Shown piece after piece: positions 1 to 7,860 of a stretch of 64,000 nt of DNA; the stretch's first letter is position 1; every line of letters starts with the position of its first letter. The notes under the pieces are model-generated. The model searched no databases. It saw nothing but the letters and a program-made list of their open reading frames with translations, and was not told where the DNA came from. A program made the position numbers and the translations under genes. Source of the stretch: Virgibacillus sp. AGTR (GTDB lineage Bacteria; Bacillota; Bacilli; Bacillales; Amphibacillaceae); contig NZ_JAJERH010000002.1 in the NCBI RefSeq assembly GCF_016919725.2, positions 123,445 to 187,444 on the forward strand, given 5' to 3'.

Positions 1-808
1 TCCCTTGTTCTTTTAGTTTGTACTGTAAGAAAGAAGGGAACATTCCCCATCCATTATCAGCTACGCTTTTACCGAATTTAAGTGCTTGTGACATTCCTTT
101 CATGTCTAAATCTTCAATCACAACAGCATCGAAGTTAGACACTAACTCCTTTGATTTATGGTGAAGAAAGTTTTTGCGTTGATTGGCAACTTTCTCTTGA
201 ATTTTAGCTACTCGAATACGTTGTTTATTCCAATTTGCAGAGCCTTTCTTTTTACGAGAAAGTTTACGTTGTTCTTTTGCTAATTTATTAAGTATTTGTC
301 GATAAAACTCAGGGTAATTGGCTTTCTCACCCTCACTATTAACAAACAACCCATCCATTGAAAAATCTAAACCAACAACTTTTTCAATTTCCTTCCTTTT
401 TATTTCCTTCTCGTACTCTGTAAGAATCGGAATATAGTTTTTTCCTGATGAAGTCATAGACAAGGTACAAGATTTGATGTGGTACTCCGAAGGAATTGCT
501 CGATGTTGCTTGATTTTGACCATTTTTAATTTAGGTAATTTGATATGACCATCCAACAACTGAATATTTCTATTGACGACATTCGTTGTGTAGCTTTGTT
601 TATGGTGTTTGCTTTTGAATTTTGGGAACTTGGCATTCCCTTTGAAGAAGGCTTTATATGCCTTATCTACGTTTAGTTGAGCGTTTGCCAACGCTAATGA
701 ATCGACTTCTTTTAGCCATTCGTATTCTTTTTTGTAATTGGCAGGAGTAGGATGTTTTACCGTTTTCCATGCTTCTTTATCAGCTTTTAGGCTTTCATAC
801 GTTTCTAT
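1..808 (-). pseudogene. tnpB: IS200/IS605-family TnpB (RNA-guided nuclease), 5'-truncated, runs off left edge
   Basis: Reading right to left, the strand encodes a TnpB/OrfB protein: the EWLKEVDS and KAFFKGNAKFPKFKS segments typical of the N-terminal half, then VVGLDFSMDG, where the Asp matches the first RuvC catalytic residue, then VVIEDLDMKGM with the RuvC Glu. The zinc-ribbon end lies outside the window. TnpB proteins are RNA-guided DNA nucleases carried by IS605-type elements. The usual first 30 or so residues are missing: the reading frame begins at IETYES with no start codon or ribosome site and abuts the tail of tnpA in another frame. It is therefore almost certainly non-functional as it stands. 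Family call is firm; the state of the unseen C-terminus is unknown. Confidence 0.85.
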
Positions 809-960
809 ATTTTTTTACTACTTCAATAGGCGAACCGCCAGTCGTCAACAAACACAAGCTTCTTGACCAAAACATTTCTTTCCATAACTTTTTACGAACA
901 TGAGGAAAATCCCTCTTGCTAAATCTTGAACTGGAACTTTTATAGGAATTGATGAATTTC
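795..960 (-). pseudogene. tnpA: IS200/IS605 TnpA (Y1 transposase), C-terminal fragment
   Basis: About 54 codons encode the end of an IS200-type TnpA: SYKSSSSR, KRDFPHVRKKLW, FWSRS and CLLTTGGSPIEVVKKY. This is the normal end of the single-strand HUH/Y1 transposase of IS605 elements, but the catalytic Tyr helix and HUH motif are absent because a TGA stop precedes the fragment. Its last residues (KKY then RNV and stop) sit out of frame with the tnpB piece, overlapping it at a short ATAGAAACGTATG segment. The arrangement suggests a deletion between the tnpA end and an internal tnpB site. It is a dead remnant. Confidence 0.8.
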
Positions 961-1117
961 GATCATTCACTATTGGATTGTGCTTTGAACAAAAAAGGAA
1001 AAAAAGGCCTTTGGGCTGTCGCCCAACCGAAACTCATCTCCCCCTTACCGTTGGGCTACGCATTTCACACGCTTGAGGATGGAGACTTCTTTCGGAAGTA
1101 CGTTAAATTTCCCAGAT
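961..1117 (-). mobile_element. Non-coding IS605-type end remnant with hairpins and T-run
   Basis: On the minus strand this stretch holds a 7-bp stem GCCCAAC/GTTGGGC (plus-strand 1021-1056), then GGGCGACAGCCC and a run of seven T. Hairpins of this kind are common at ends of IS200/IS605 elements and next to tnpB guide-RNA regions. It sits directly against the tnpA fragment, so I read it as element DNA, not as a gene. A rightward 67-codon open frame across it has no ribosome site and looks accidental. Confidence 0.45.
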
Positions 1118-2257
1118 TCAAGTACTATATTCATAGCGATAATTATATATAAATTGATTTTGCTTACGGTAAAAAGCTTGAGGAGTCGTTTTCATCATTA
1201 AATTACGAATACGACAAAGGAAAGGGTGCTCGAATTGCGCCATAATCCCTACTCGTCTGGAAATCTTGCTGATTTTATTTGCTCTATCTACTCTCTCTTT
1301 CTGATAAGCTTGTAATCCACTATCTGGATGATTGAATAAAGACATGCCTAGGATGTAGGCATCTTCAATTCCTTGACATGCGCCTTGTCCTAAGTTTGGT
1401 GTCATAGCATGAGCTGCGTCTCCAATAAGAGCAATATTGTCAAAAACATATTGGTCGATTGTAGGAATATCATAGATATCATGTTTTAGGACATGATTAT
1501 TTTCGGTAAGCTTTACGAAGTCAGTAACATGCTGTGGGTAGTTTTCTAGGCGTTTGATCAAATCTGAAAGAAAATAATTAGATATAAGGTGATCATTTGG
1601 CCGAGTGTTAATAAGCATGTACCAGTATGCCTTTGTTTTAGATATCGGTAAATAACCAAAGCGTCCATTCGGTCCCCATAGTTCATGAAGTTCAGCGTTT
1701 AAATTCATGTGGTTGTCTATTTGGGTAACTCCTCGCCAACAAGTATAGCCTGCGTAACGAAGTGATATATTCGGCAGCAATTGCTTGCGAATAACAGAAT
1801 GAATTCCATCTGCCGCGATTAACATGTCCCCTTTGACTTCTTCACCATCATTCATTAACACGGTGACTCCATGTCGATGCTGACGACATTCAACAGCTTT
1901 CTTTCCAAAGTAAACAGGGACTGATTTTAATTCCTCTAGAAGAATATGGTGTAAATCTGCACGGTGAATAGCGATTGTTTGTTCAGGAAATAGACTTTCA
2001 TTAAGCTTTGATAACGTTTTCCCTTTATCAGAGGAAATAACAAAACGGTTTATGAACTGACCATGTTTTTTTAATTTTTGTGTTATCCCCCATTCCTCAA
2101 AAATACGGATAACGTTAGGCGCTAAAATAATTCCTGCTCCTACAGGTTCTAGTTTTGGTGCCTTCTCAAACACTTGTACATTCATTCCAAGTCGTAGAAG
2201 TGCTATGGCTGTACTTAATCCAGCAATTCCCCCACCTAAAATAATTACTTTTTTCAT
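1118..2257 (-). CDS. FAD-dependent monooxygenase (UbiH / salicylate-hydroxylase-like)
   Basis: A group A flavoprotein monooxygenase of about 379 residues. The N-terminus has the dinucleotide-binding GGGIAGLSTA, a middle DG motif lies in IAADGIHSVIRK, and IALIGDAAHAMTPNLGQG near residue 290 is the second FAD-binding GD motif. These enzymes use NAD(P)H and oxygen to hydroxylate aromatic or similar substrates in the cytoplasm. The ATG at 2257 is chosen because AGGAGG lies 11 bases upstream; a TTG two codons earlier is possible but is only 5 bases from that site. It is last in an operon with a DUF3995 protein and a TetR regulator, 9 to 15 bases after the former. The substrate is not readable. The last codons are next to IS605 debris, so the C-terminal tail may have been altered. 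Confidence 0.85.
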   Translation of the reverse strand: MKKVIILGGGIAGLSTAIALLRLGMNVQVFEKAPKLEPVGAGIILAPNVIRIFEEWGITQKLKKHGQFINRFVISSDKGKTLSKLNESLFPEQTIAIHRADLHHILLEELKSVPVYFGKKAVECRQHRHGVTVLMNDGEEVKGDMLIAADGIHSVIRKQLLPNISLRYAGYTCWRGVTQIDNHMNLNAELHELWGPNGRFGYLPISKTKAYWYMLINTRPNDHLISNYFLSDLIKRLENYPQHVTDFVKLTENNHVLKHDIYDIPTIDQYVFDNIALIGDAAHAMTPNLGQGACQGIEDAYILGMSLFNHPDSGLQAYQKERVDRANKISKISRRVGIMAQFEHPFLCRIRNLMMKTTPQAFYRKQNQFIYNYRYEYST

Positions 2258-2272
2258 ATACAAATTTTCCTC

Positions 2273-2695
2273 CTATTTTGTCATTAAAACATAAATAAAT
2301 GTAAAACTAAGAAAAAGACAAAGGGGCGTATAGGCAATCGTATCCATTTTAGAAAAAGAAGTCCTTCGTACTTTTTTAAATAAACCTACATAATTAAAGT
2401 CACCGATGCCTCTAAGAGCAAAAACGAGAAAACAGAAAAAACAAAGGATACTAACTAGCTTCGTTTGCTTTACAAATGGGATAAGTGAGCTTTGAATGCC
2501 TAAGATGAAGCATGAACTAAAAAGGCAAACAGCCACTAAGAGTGTTACCCATTTCCCGGGGGTAAACTTGTGATGATTATGAACATCTTGAGGTATGACG
2601 GCACTTATTCCTTTTGTTCCCCCAAATGCCCAATAAACGTGAATGAAGGCTAGTAGAAGCAATATGAGACAAGAAATGATCGAAAAGAATATCAT
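2273..2695 (-). CDS. DUF3995 family integral membrane protein
   Basis: A 140-residue hydrophobic protein with four likely membrane helices and the HVYWAFGGTKG segment characteristic of DUF3995 proteins. The function of this family is unknown. Its ATG overlaps the stop of the TetR gene (ATGA overlap) and the regulator's last codons supply the GAGGAGG ribosome site, so the two are translationally coupled. The flavin monooxygenase follows at once, so the three genes should be expressed together and under the TetR protein. Similar trios are plausible detoxification modules, but that is inference. Confidence 0.75.
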   Translation of the reverse strand: MIFFSIISCLILLLLAFIHVYWAFGGTKGISAVIPQDVHNHHKFTPGKWVTLLVAVCLFSSCFILGIQSSLIPFVKQTKLVSILCFFCFLVFALRGIGDFNYVGLFKKVRRTSFSKMDTIAYTPLCLFLSFTFIYVLMTK

Positions 2696-3291
2696 TGATC
2701 CTCCTCCTTATTCATAATAAATTGTTCGAGAAGCAGTGAAACTCTTCGGTTCACACTTTGAAGAAGTGTCGTTACGGATTGTTCATGATGTACCCACATC
2801 ATCACCGATGTAAAGTACGTGCCTAAGAGAATAGAAGCAATATCTTCAAGTTCGCCATGAACTTTAATATGTTCTCGTTCTATTTCTTCCTTTAATAAAT
2901 TCATTAACAGGTCTTTAAGTTGTTGAACCGCATTCATTTCATCATCAATAATTCCCGAGGTTTTGAACAATTCGGCTACAGCAAATTTCATTAATTTTGG
3001 GTATTCTTCATACCTCGTCGTTAAATCAGTAAATAATGTGATGATTTTCTGTTTTACATCCATATCTAAACTCTCTTGGATATTAGTTATCCGATCCATT
3101 TGCGATTGTCCAACAAATAAAAGAACAGATTCCTTCGTAGAAAAATAATTGTAAAACGTTCCTTTTGCAATCCCACATGCTTTGGTAATTTCAGAAACAC
3201 TGACTTCATCAATACCTTTTTCAGAAAACAAACGAATAGACTCGAAGAAAATCTTTTCTTTTAGCTCTTTTTTTCTAGCTTCTCGTAACAC
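2692..3291 (-). CDS. TetR/AcrR-family transcriptional regulator
   Basis: The N-terminal 50 residues form a TetR helix-turn-helix: EITKACGIAKGTFYNYF followed by STKESVLLFV; the rest is a helical ligand-binding domain. The start is placed at the GTG at 3291 (VLREARKKELKEK), 8 bases after GGAGG; the longer open frame upstream would begin inside the operator. Two TGAC-N4-GTCA palindromes directly upstream are probable binding sites, so it should repress itself and the two downstream genes. The inducer is unknown but is probably a substrate of the co-transcribed monooxygenase. Confidence 0.85.
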   Translation of the reverse strand: MLREARKKELKEKIFFESIRLFSEKGIDEVSVSEITKACGIAKGTFYNYFSTKESVLLFVGQSQMDRITNIQESLDMDVKQKIITLFTDLTTRYEEYPKLMKFAVAELFKTSGIIDDEMNAVQQLKDLLMNLLKEEIEREHIKVHGELEDIASILLGTYFTSVMMWVHHEQSVTTLLQSVNRRVSLLLEQFIMNKEEDQ

Positions 3292-3306
3292 ATAAATCAC
3301 CTCCAC

Positions 3307-3345
3307 AATAATGACCATAGTCATAATTTGACTACGGTCATTATT
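3307..3345. promoter_or_regulatory. Double palindromic operator for the TetR operon
   Basis: A 39-bp near-perfect inverted repeat: AATAATGACC at 3307-3316 matches GGTCATTATT at 3336-3345, with TAGTCA/TGACTA inside and one mismatched pair. It also reads as two 12-bp sites of form TGAC-N4-GTCA (3312-3323 and 3329-3340), centres 17 bp apart, the layout expected for two TetR dimers. It lies 16 bases upstream of the GTG start of the regulator. Confidence 0.8.
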
Positions 3346-3544
3346 TTATCATGCTCACCCGTTTATGTCACCAATTTATTGATTTTGATATTTAGTTGCG
3401 TCTTGCAAAGACAATATCGGCGATATAGCGCATCAGCATACTTAGCTACTTCCAAGCTTTAGTGCAGCGCATGTGAATAGAACGAAATAGTCATTTATAT
3501 TATCAATGGATTAATGAACAAACACACGAGCCCCGTAAAACACT

Positions 3545-3597
3545 AGTAGCAGCAAGCCTCCCATCGTTTATAGAAAGCTGGGAGGCTTGCTGCTACT
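3545..3597. terminator. Perfect 19-bp stem-loop terminator
   Basis: AGTAGCAGCAAGCCTCCCA (3545-3563) is the exact reverse complement of 3579-3597, with a 15-base loop. It lies right after the stop of the leftward Nudix gene and probably ends its transcript, although the T-run after the stem on that strand is poor. Confidence 0.7.
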
Positions 3598-3605
3598 TCA
3601 TTTAT

Positions 3606-4232
3606 TTAAGATTGATTTGCTTGAAGTAAGTGAATAAAATGCGCTAAAATTCTTGCGGTTAATCCCCATATTACTTTATCATTATATTGATAAAACAGCT
3701 CATCTAGTTGACGAACTTTCCAATCATATTTCTTACCACCTTGAATTAAGTCATACGGAAAATTTGCTTCAGGAATCACTTGAAAATTCACTTTGTAAAC
3801 CTCAGGTTCTGTTTCAAGAAAGTATTGAAGTGGTACCGTAAAAACTTCTTCTACCTCTGAACGATTAGCTTCTATTCCTTCTGGTTTCTTAAGCCGTCCA
3901 ACAAAAGGATAAATAATTCTTCCAAAGTCTGATACCATATAATCTAATGGAATAACATCGTCAATTTCCTCCTCACGTATTCCTAATTCTTCAGCAGTTT
4001 CACGTATAGCACATTGTCTTTCATTTATATCGTCTTTTTCAACCCTTCCGCCTGGAAAGCAAATGTCACCCGGTTGCTGACGCATTTTTTTCGAACGGAC
4101 TTCAAAAACAAGATGTGTTTCATTACTTATATCAACTAAAGGAAGTAATATAGCGAACTCATGAAATTTTTCACTACCTAAGATGGTAGGTTTTCGATCA
4201 CTTAACCTAGAAATAACTTCTTTTGCATGCAA
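3606..4232 (-). CDS. Nudix hydrolase, CoA diphosphatase type (NudL/YeaB-like)
   Basis: About 208 residues. It has the CoA-Nudix signature (VRSKKMRQQPGDICFPGG) leading straight into the Nudix box with RETAEELGI, whose Glu pair binds the catalytic metal. This subfamily cleaves coenzyme A and its derivatives to 4'-phosphopantetheine and 3',5'-ADP. The first acidic position of the box is Asp instead of Glu, as I recall for other CoA-type members. The TTG at 4232 is the likely start, 8 bases after GGAGG; the GTG at 4241 overlaps the ribosome site. Stands alone, between a strong terminator and the structured repeat. Confidence 0.85.
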   Translation of the reverse strand: MHAKEVISRLSDRKPTILGSEKFHEFAILLPLVDISNETHLVFEVRSKKMRQQPGDICFPGGRVEKDDINERQCAIRETAEELGIREEEIDDVIPLDYMVSDFGRIIYPFVGRLKKPEGIEANRSEVEEVFTVPLQYFLETEPEVYKVNFQVIPEANFPYDLIQGGKKYDWKVRQLDELFYQYNDKVIWGLTARILAHFIHLLQANQS

Positions 4233-4317
4233 AATCCTCACCTCCAGTTAAAAAATCTATAGTGTACTGCTATTATACAATTCTCTTAATTTAATAAACA
4301 ATTATTATACAAAAGTG

Positions 4318-4520
4318 CAAGCGCCCGATTAGAAACGTAAGGACTTGAGCGAATCAACAGAGATAAAGGAATCACGGTGAGTTTGTGAGCCGATGCTGAC
4401 TTAGATTAGGGTGATTCGTAAAGTCTCCTAATTTCTGGGTGTTGGAGCTGGACGCGGTTCAACACGCTCCTATTTATCCACAAGCTCAAATTTTATAATT
4501 TCCTATTAATTTCCTAGACT
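4318..4520. repeat. Structured intergenic repeat, copy A
   Basis: This stretch matches 43241-43425 over its full length, with one internal 9-base and one terminal 13-base difference. Nested pairings are shared: CGCCC (4322-4326) with GGGTG (4437-4441); ATTAG (4328-4332) with CTAAT (4428-4432); GGACT (4341-4345) with AGTCT (4422-4426); CGAATC (4350-4355) with GATTCG (4413-4418); CGGT (4375-4378) with GCCG (4389-4392). The internal GATGCTGACTTAGATTAG is identical in both. TTATCCACA occurs at 4474-4482. No gene reads through it. It may be a structured RNA or a mobile intergenic repeat; see findings. Confidence 0.75.
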
Positions 4521-4720
4521 AATACAAAACGGTCCAATATTAGTACCGTTCTCCGTTTATTGAGAAGAACTTTTAGAAAAACACTGCATAATAAAATGCA
4601 TCCTCCATCGATGTAAATGACACTCTTATAAAATTCTCTGTTAATAATTGAAAGCAAATAAAAGGAGCCAACGATTCCTACGAGGACAGCAACAGCTGAT
4701 ACCCATGGAAGGCGGCTCAA
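4514..4720 (-). CDS. Doubtful small membrane protein
   Basis: A 68-residue open frame with two hydrophobic stretches (VSAVAVLVGIVGSFYLL and CILLCSVFLKVLL) and a basic end. It starts at TTG with no convincing ribosome site, 19 bases after the endonuclease gene, and its last codons run into the tail of the structured repeat. Codon content is ordinary. It could be a real short membrane protein coupled to the endonuclease gene, or the remainder of a longer gene cut by the repeat. I do not recognise a family. Confidence 0.3.
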   Translation of the reverse strand: MSRLPWVSAVAVLVGIVGSFYLLSIINREFYKSVIYIDGGCILLCSVFLKVLLNKRRTVLILDRFVLV

Positions 4721-4738
4721 TCTGCAATTAAATAGCCA

Positions 4739-5548
4739 TTATCGTTTTAATGTGATATCTACTACTATCGGAAGGTGGTCGGATGATTCAGAATAATGTA
4801 CGTTGGAATTTTTATATGTCACATCTGATGAAGTTAGAATATAATCTATACGCTTCGTTGGATGGAGAACGGGATACGTATTAGCTTCAACTACATCTTT
4901 AAATGTATCTACAACGTTTAGCCCTGTCTGTAAACGTTCTAATTCTTTACTTTTAGGTTCTGCATTCAGGTCCCCCATTAATACGGTTGGTTCATTATAA
5001 TAGGAGGAAATTTCTATAATTTCTTCCACCTGTCCCATTCTTTCTACATGACTTAAACTTAAATGCGTATTAAAAACAGTAAGATGTACTCCCCTTACAT
5101 TAACCTTACCTATTAGTAAACCTCTTTGCTCCCCATCACTAGATAAATGTATATTCTTCGAATCTATAATTGGATACTTACTAAGTATAGCTGTGCCATA
5201 TTGTCTATTTTCTACTTGTCCGGGGGCTGGCTTTAAATTTAAATTAGCTCCAAATGTATAATGGTATCCTACTAATTTTGCTAATTCTCTTGCTTGATCT
5301 ACAAATTGGCTTCGTTCCCCAAAATATCGATCAACCTCCTGAATAGCAATAATATCAGCATTTGTCTCTTTAATCACATTTGCAATGCTTGGTAAGCTTA
5401 ACTCATTATCCAAACCAACGGCATGATGAATATTATAGGACATCACTTTTACCGTGATATCTTTTCCGAAGCCCTTTGCATGAATATGTTCTGATAAAGC
5501 AAAGGATAGAATCAACATGAAGCTAAAACCAATAAAAACTCTCTTCAA
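4739..5548 (-). CDS. Secreted endonuclease/exonuclease/phosphatase-family protein
   Basis: About 269 residues. The N-terminus (KRVFIGFSFMLILSFALS, then HAKG) is a signal peptide. The mature part has all motifs of the DNase I / sphingomyelinase / inositol-phosphatase fold: VMSYNIHH, IIAIQEVD with the metal Glu, MGDLNAEP with Asp and Asn, RIDYIL, and SSDHLPIVVD with the catalytic His. It probably hydrolyses phosphodiester or phosphomonoester bonds outside the cell; whether on nucleic acid, lipid or another ester cannot be told. The TTG at 5548 is preferred because the earlier ATG adds seven polar residues before the signal peptide. Confidence 0.8.
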   Translation of the reverse strand: MKRVFIGFSFMLILSFALSEHIHAKGFGKDITVKVMSYNIHHAVGLDNELSLPSIANVIKETNADIIAIQEVDRYFGERSQFVDQARELAKLVGYHYTFGANLNLKPAPGQVENRQYGTAILSKYPIIDSKNIHLSSDGEQRGLLIGKVNVRGVHLTVFNTHLSLSHVERMGQVEEIIEISSYYNEPTVLMGDLNAEPKSKELERLQTGLNVVDTFKDVVEANTYPVLHPTKRIDYILTSSDVTYKNSNVHYSESSDHLPIVVDITLKR

Positions 5549-5684
5549 ATAACCACTTCCTTCTATCATTTCATATCTACATTCATTTACCTTTATTGTA
5601 ACCAGAATAATCTTACAATATATTAAACTAGCTTAAAGCTACAGTTAATTTTATGTTAATTTGTTTTTTATTTTACATGTCGAT

Positions 5685-5698
5685 ATTTCCCGGGAAAT
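5685..5698. promoter_or_regulatory. Isolated 14-bp perfect palindrome
   Basis: ATTTCCCGGGAAAT lies between the endonuclease gene and the dehydrogenase gene, about 140 bases upstream of the former. It could be an operator for the endonuclease gene, but nothing else supports that. Confidence 0.25.
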
Positions 5699-5737
5699 AG
5701 AAAAACCTGACAAGCATACCCTCTTCATTCTACAAAG

Positions 5738-6817
5738 TCACTCCATCTTCGAATCTTCATAATGGATCTCTGCACCACTCTTGCTGGATTCATATACAGC
5801 AGTTAATATTTTCATTATTTCAACCCCATCATGTACAGGGCTTATTGGTTCTCTTTTTTCTTTGATACAAGTAATAAAATGATCAACTTCATTTTGAAAC
5901 CCTTTAGTAAAATCAAAGGATAAATCATCTATTTGTGGGGTAATAGTTAAGATTGTGTCATTTTTTTCTGTAATAAGTCGGAGTTCAGGTTCTATTTCTG
6001 CGCCACCTTTATCTCCGAAAATCTGAACAGCCATGGCGTCTTCTTTTGCATGGAGTGTGAAGCTGGTATCTAGCAGTAACGATGCACCATTATCAAAACG
6101 AATCATTGCATTAGCTAAGTCTTCCACATTATTTTTATCTGGATCGTAGTCTGCAGCCTTATAGTAATCTTTGTGTTTTATATTCGAGCGATTTCCTAAT
6201 TTGTAATATGTATTTCCACTAACCGATTTTACTTTTGGTTTCCCCATAAGGTACCAGCAAAGATCAATTATGTGGACACCTAAATCAATTAATGGTCCTC
6301 CTCCTGATCTTTCGTTATCTGCAAACCATCCTCCTGGATTACCTAATGCTCGTATACATGATGCCTTTGCATAATATATTTCTCCTAAATCTCCAGATTC
6401 AATAAATTTCTTTAATACTTGTGTATTTGTACCAAATCGACGTACAAACCCTACTTGTAGTACTTGTTCTGGATTGTTGTCTACCGCCTCTGCAACTGCC
6501 ATTGCCTCTTTTACTGTTTTACACAATGGTTTTTCAACTAAAACATGCTTCCCAGCGTTTAATGCTTCAATAGCTATAGAAGCGTGTGTATTGTTCCAGG
6601 TACAAATACTAACAGCATCTACCTTCCTATCTGCCAACAGCTCCTTATAATCCGTATATACTGTTTTAGCTTGATACGCTGCTGCTTTTTCATGTGCACG
6701 TTGGTTATTATGGTCACATATAGCATAAATGTCTACATCACTATTATTTTTATACGATTGCAAATGCATATTAGAAATTGATCCAGCACCTATTAACCCA
6801 ATTTTCAATTTATTCAA
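5738..6817 (-). CDS. Gfo/Idh/MocA-family NAD(P)-dependent sugar oxidoreductase
   Basis: 359 residues. The N-terminal Rossmann fold begins KIGLIGAGSIS; VLVEKPLC near residue 95 is the conserved EKP motif with the catalytic Lys; the C-terminal half has GGGPLIDLGVHIIDL, which carries the His of the active site. Such enzymes oxidise or epimerise sugars or inositols. The TTG start is 7 bases after GGAGGG. It is the last gene of the leftward mannoside locus, behind a TIM-barrel isomerase; the pair probably converts a released sugar or derivative. The substrate is not readable from sequence. Confidence 0.85.
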   Translation of the reverse strand: MNKLKIGLIGAGSISNMHLQSYKNNSDVDIYAICDHNNQRAHEKAAAYQAKTVYTDYKELLADRKVDAVSICTWNNTHASIAIEALNAGKHVLVEKPLCKTVKEAMAVAEAVDNNPEQVLQVGFVRRFGTNTQVLKKFIESGDLGEIYYAKASCIRALGNPGGWFADNERSGGGPLIDLGVHIIDLCWYLMGKPKVKSVSGNTYYKLGNRSNIKHKDYYKAADYDPDKNNVEDLANAMIRFDNGASLLLDTSFTLHAKEDAMAVQIFGDKGGAEIEPELRLITEKNDTILTITPQIDDLSFDFTKGFQNEVDHFITCIKEKREPISPVHDGVEIMKILTAVYESSKSGAEIHYEDSKME

Positions 6818-6960
6818 TTATTAGCCCTCCCTTTCGTTTTCTAACGTTTAGGCAAAAGACAATATATTCATCTCATTTTTTGTCCTAATAAAATTGTAAA
6901 TTTATCCCTTTAAAACTGGTAGTAAGACCACTACTTTGAGCAATAAAGTGAACCCTTTAT

Positions 6961-7836
6961 TTAATTCTCCTCTTCCCATAACCTTTTTATATTATCCATA
7001 CCAATTTTACATGCCTCTTTACACGCTTCCATTCCTTCAAATTCTAACGTAATATTATCATCATAACCAAACTGCTTAATCGCTTGAATTATTTCTCTAA
7101 TATCGATATCTCCATGACCCACAATAGCGCCTCGCAAATAGTTTCCATTGGATGTTCGAATCCACTTCCCCGCTCCAGGGTTTTTCGATTGTGGCCGGTA
7201 ATAAAAATCCTTAAAATGGATAAGTGAAGCGTAGGGGAGGTTTTTTTGAACTCCTACTATTGGACTTTCGTCGACACACATAAAATTACCAATATCTAAT
7301 GTTGTTTTAAAGTTAGGTCTATCCACTGCTTGTAATACACGTTGCACACGGTCACTATGCTGTACAGCTAAACCATGATTCTCAATAGTTGTTGTAATTC
7401 CAAATGGAGCAGCATAATCCGCAATTCTCCTACTCCCTTCAACAATGTATTCTAACTTATTTTCAAAATAGGCAATCGTTTGTTCGTCTGAAGATAAATC
7501 AAAAGCTGTTACATCATGACGCATATGCTTTATATTCATATGCTTCATTAGGTCAACATGCTTTTTAACTCGATCTATTTCCGCTTCAAATGCCTCTTGT
7601 GAATCCTGAATAAAATTAGCCGGAATAGCATAGTTAGAAAGCTCTATCCCATAATATTCTGCCCTTTCACATAGCTGCTCTGCTAGTTTCCAATTATCAA
7701 CCAATGTATATCCGAACGGAACTATTTCCATATGTTCTCCACCGTTTGCAGCAATCCATTGCACAGCATCCAACACACTCATTTCCCCCGTATTAATAAC
7801 ATCTAGTAAACTATACGTACTTAAACCTACTTTCAA
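6961..7836 (-). CDS. Sugar phosphate isomerase/epimerase (TIM barrel, AP endonuclease 2 fold)
   Basis: About 291 residues of the xylose-isomerase-like TIM-barrel family. Metal-ligand positions are visible in TTIENHG, TLDIGNFM, IHFKDFY, GHGDIDIREI and ITLEFEGMEA. Members isomerise or epimerise keto sugars or inositol derivatives with a divalent metal. The start is the TTG at 7836, 8 bases from AAGGAG; a GTG three codons earlier lies too close. Together with the following Gfo/Idh/MocA gene it forms a common two-gene sugar-conversion pair, here at the end of an alpha-mannosidase operon. Confidence 0.8.
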   Translation of the reverse strand: MKVGLSTYSLLDVINTGEMSVLDAVQWIAANGGEHMEIVPFGYTLVDNWKLAEQLCERAEYYGIELSNYAIPANFIQDSQEAFEAEIDRVKKHVDLMKHMNIKHMRHDVTAFDLSSDEQTIAYFENKLEYIVEGSRRIADYAAPFGITTTIENHGLAVQHSDRVQRVLQAVDRPNFKTTLDIGNFMCVDESPIVGVQKNLPYASLIHFKDFYYRPQSKNPGAGKWIRTSNGNYLRGAIVGHGDIDIREIIQAIKQFGYDDNITLEFEGMEACKEACKIGMDNIKRLWEEEN

Positions 7837-7860
7837 AATGCTCACTCCTTTATTTCCACT

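Noticed and set aside
949..1152. Rightward 67-codon open frame at the left end
   Set aside because: It runs through the IS605 end hairpins, has no ribosome site and opposes the reading direction of tnpA and tnpB.
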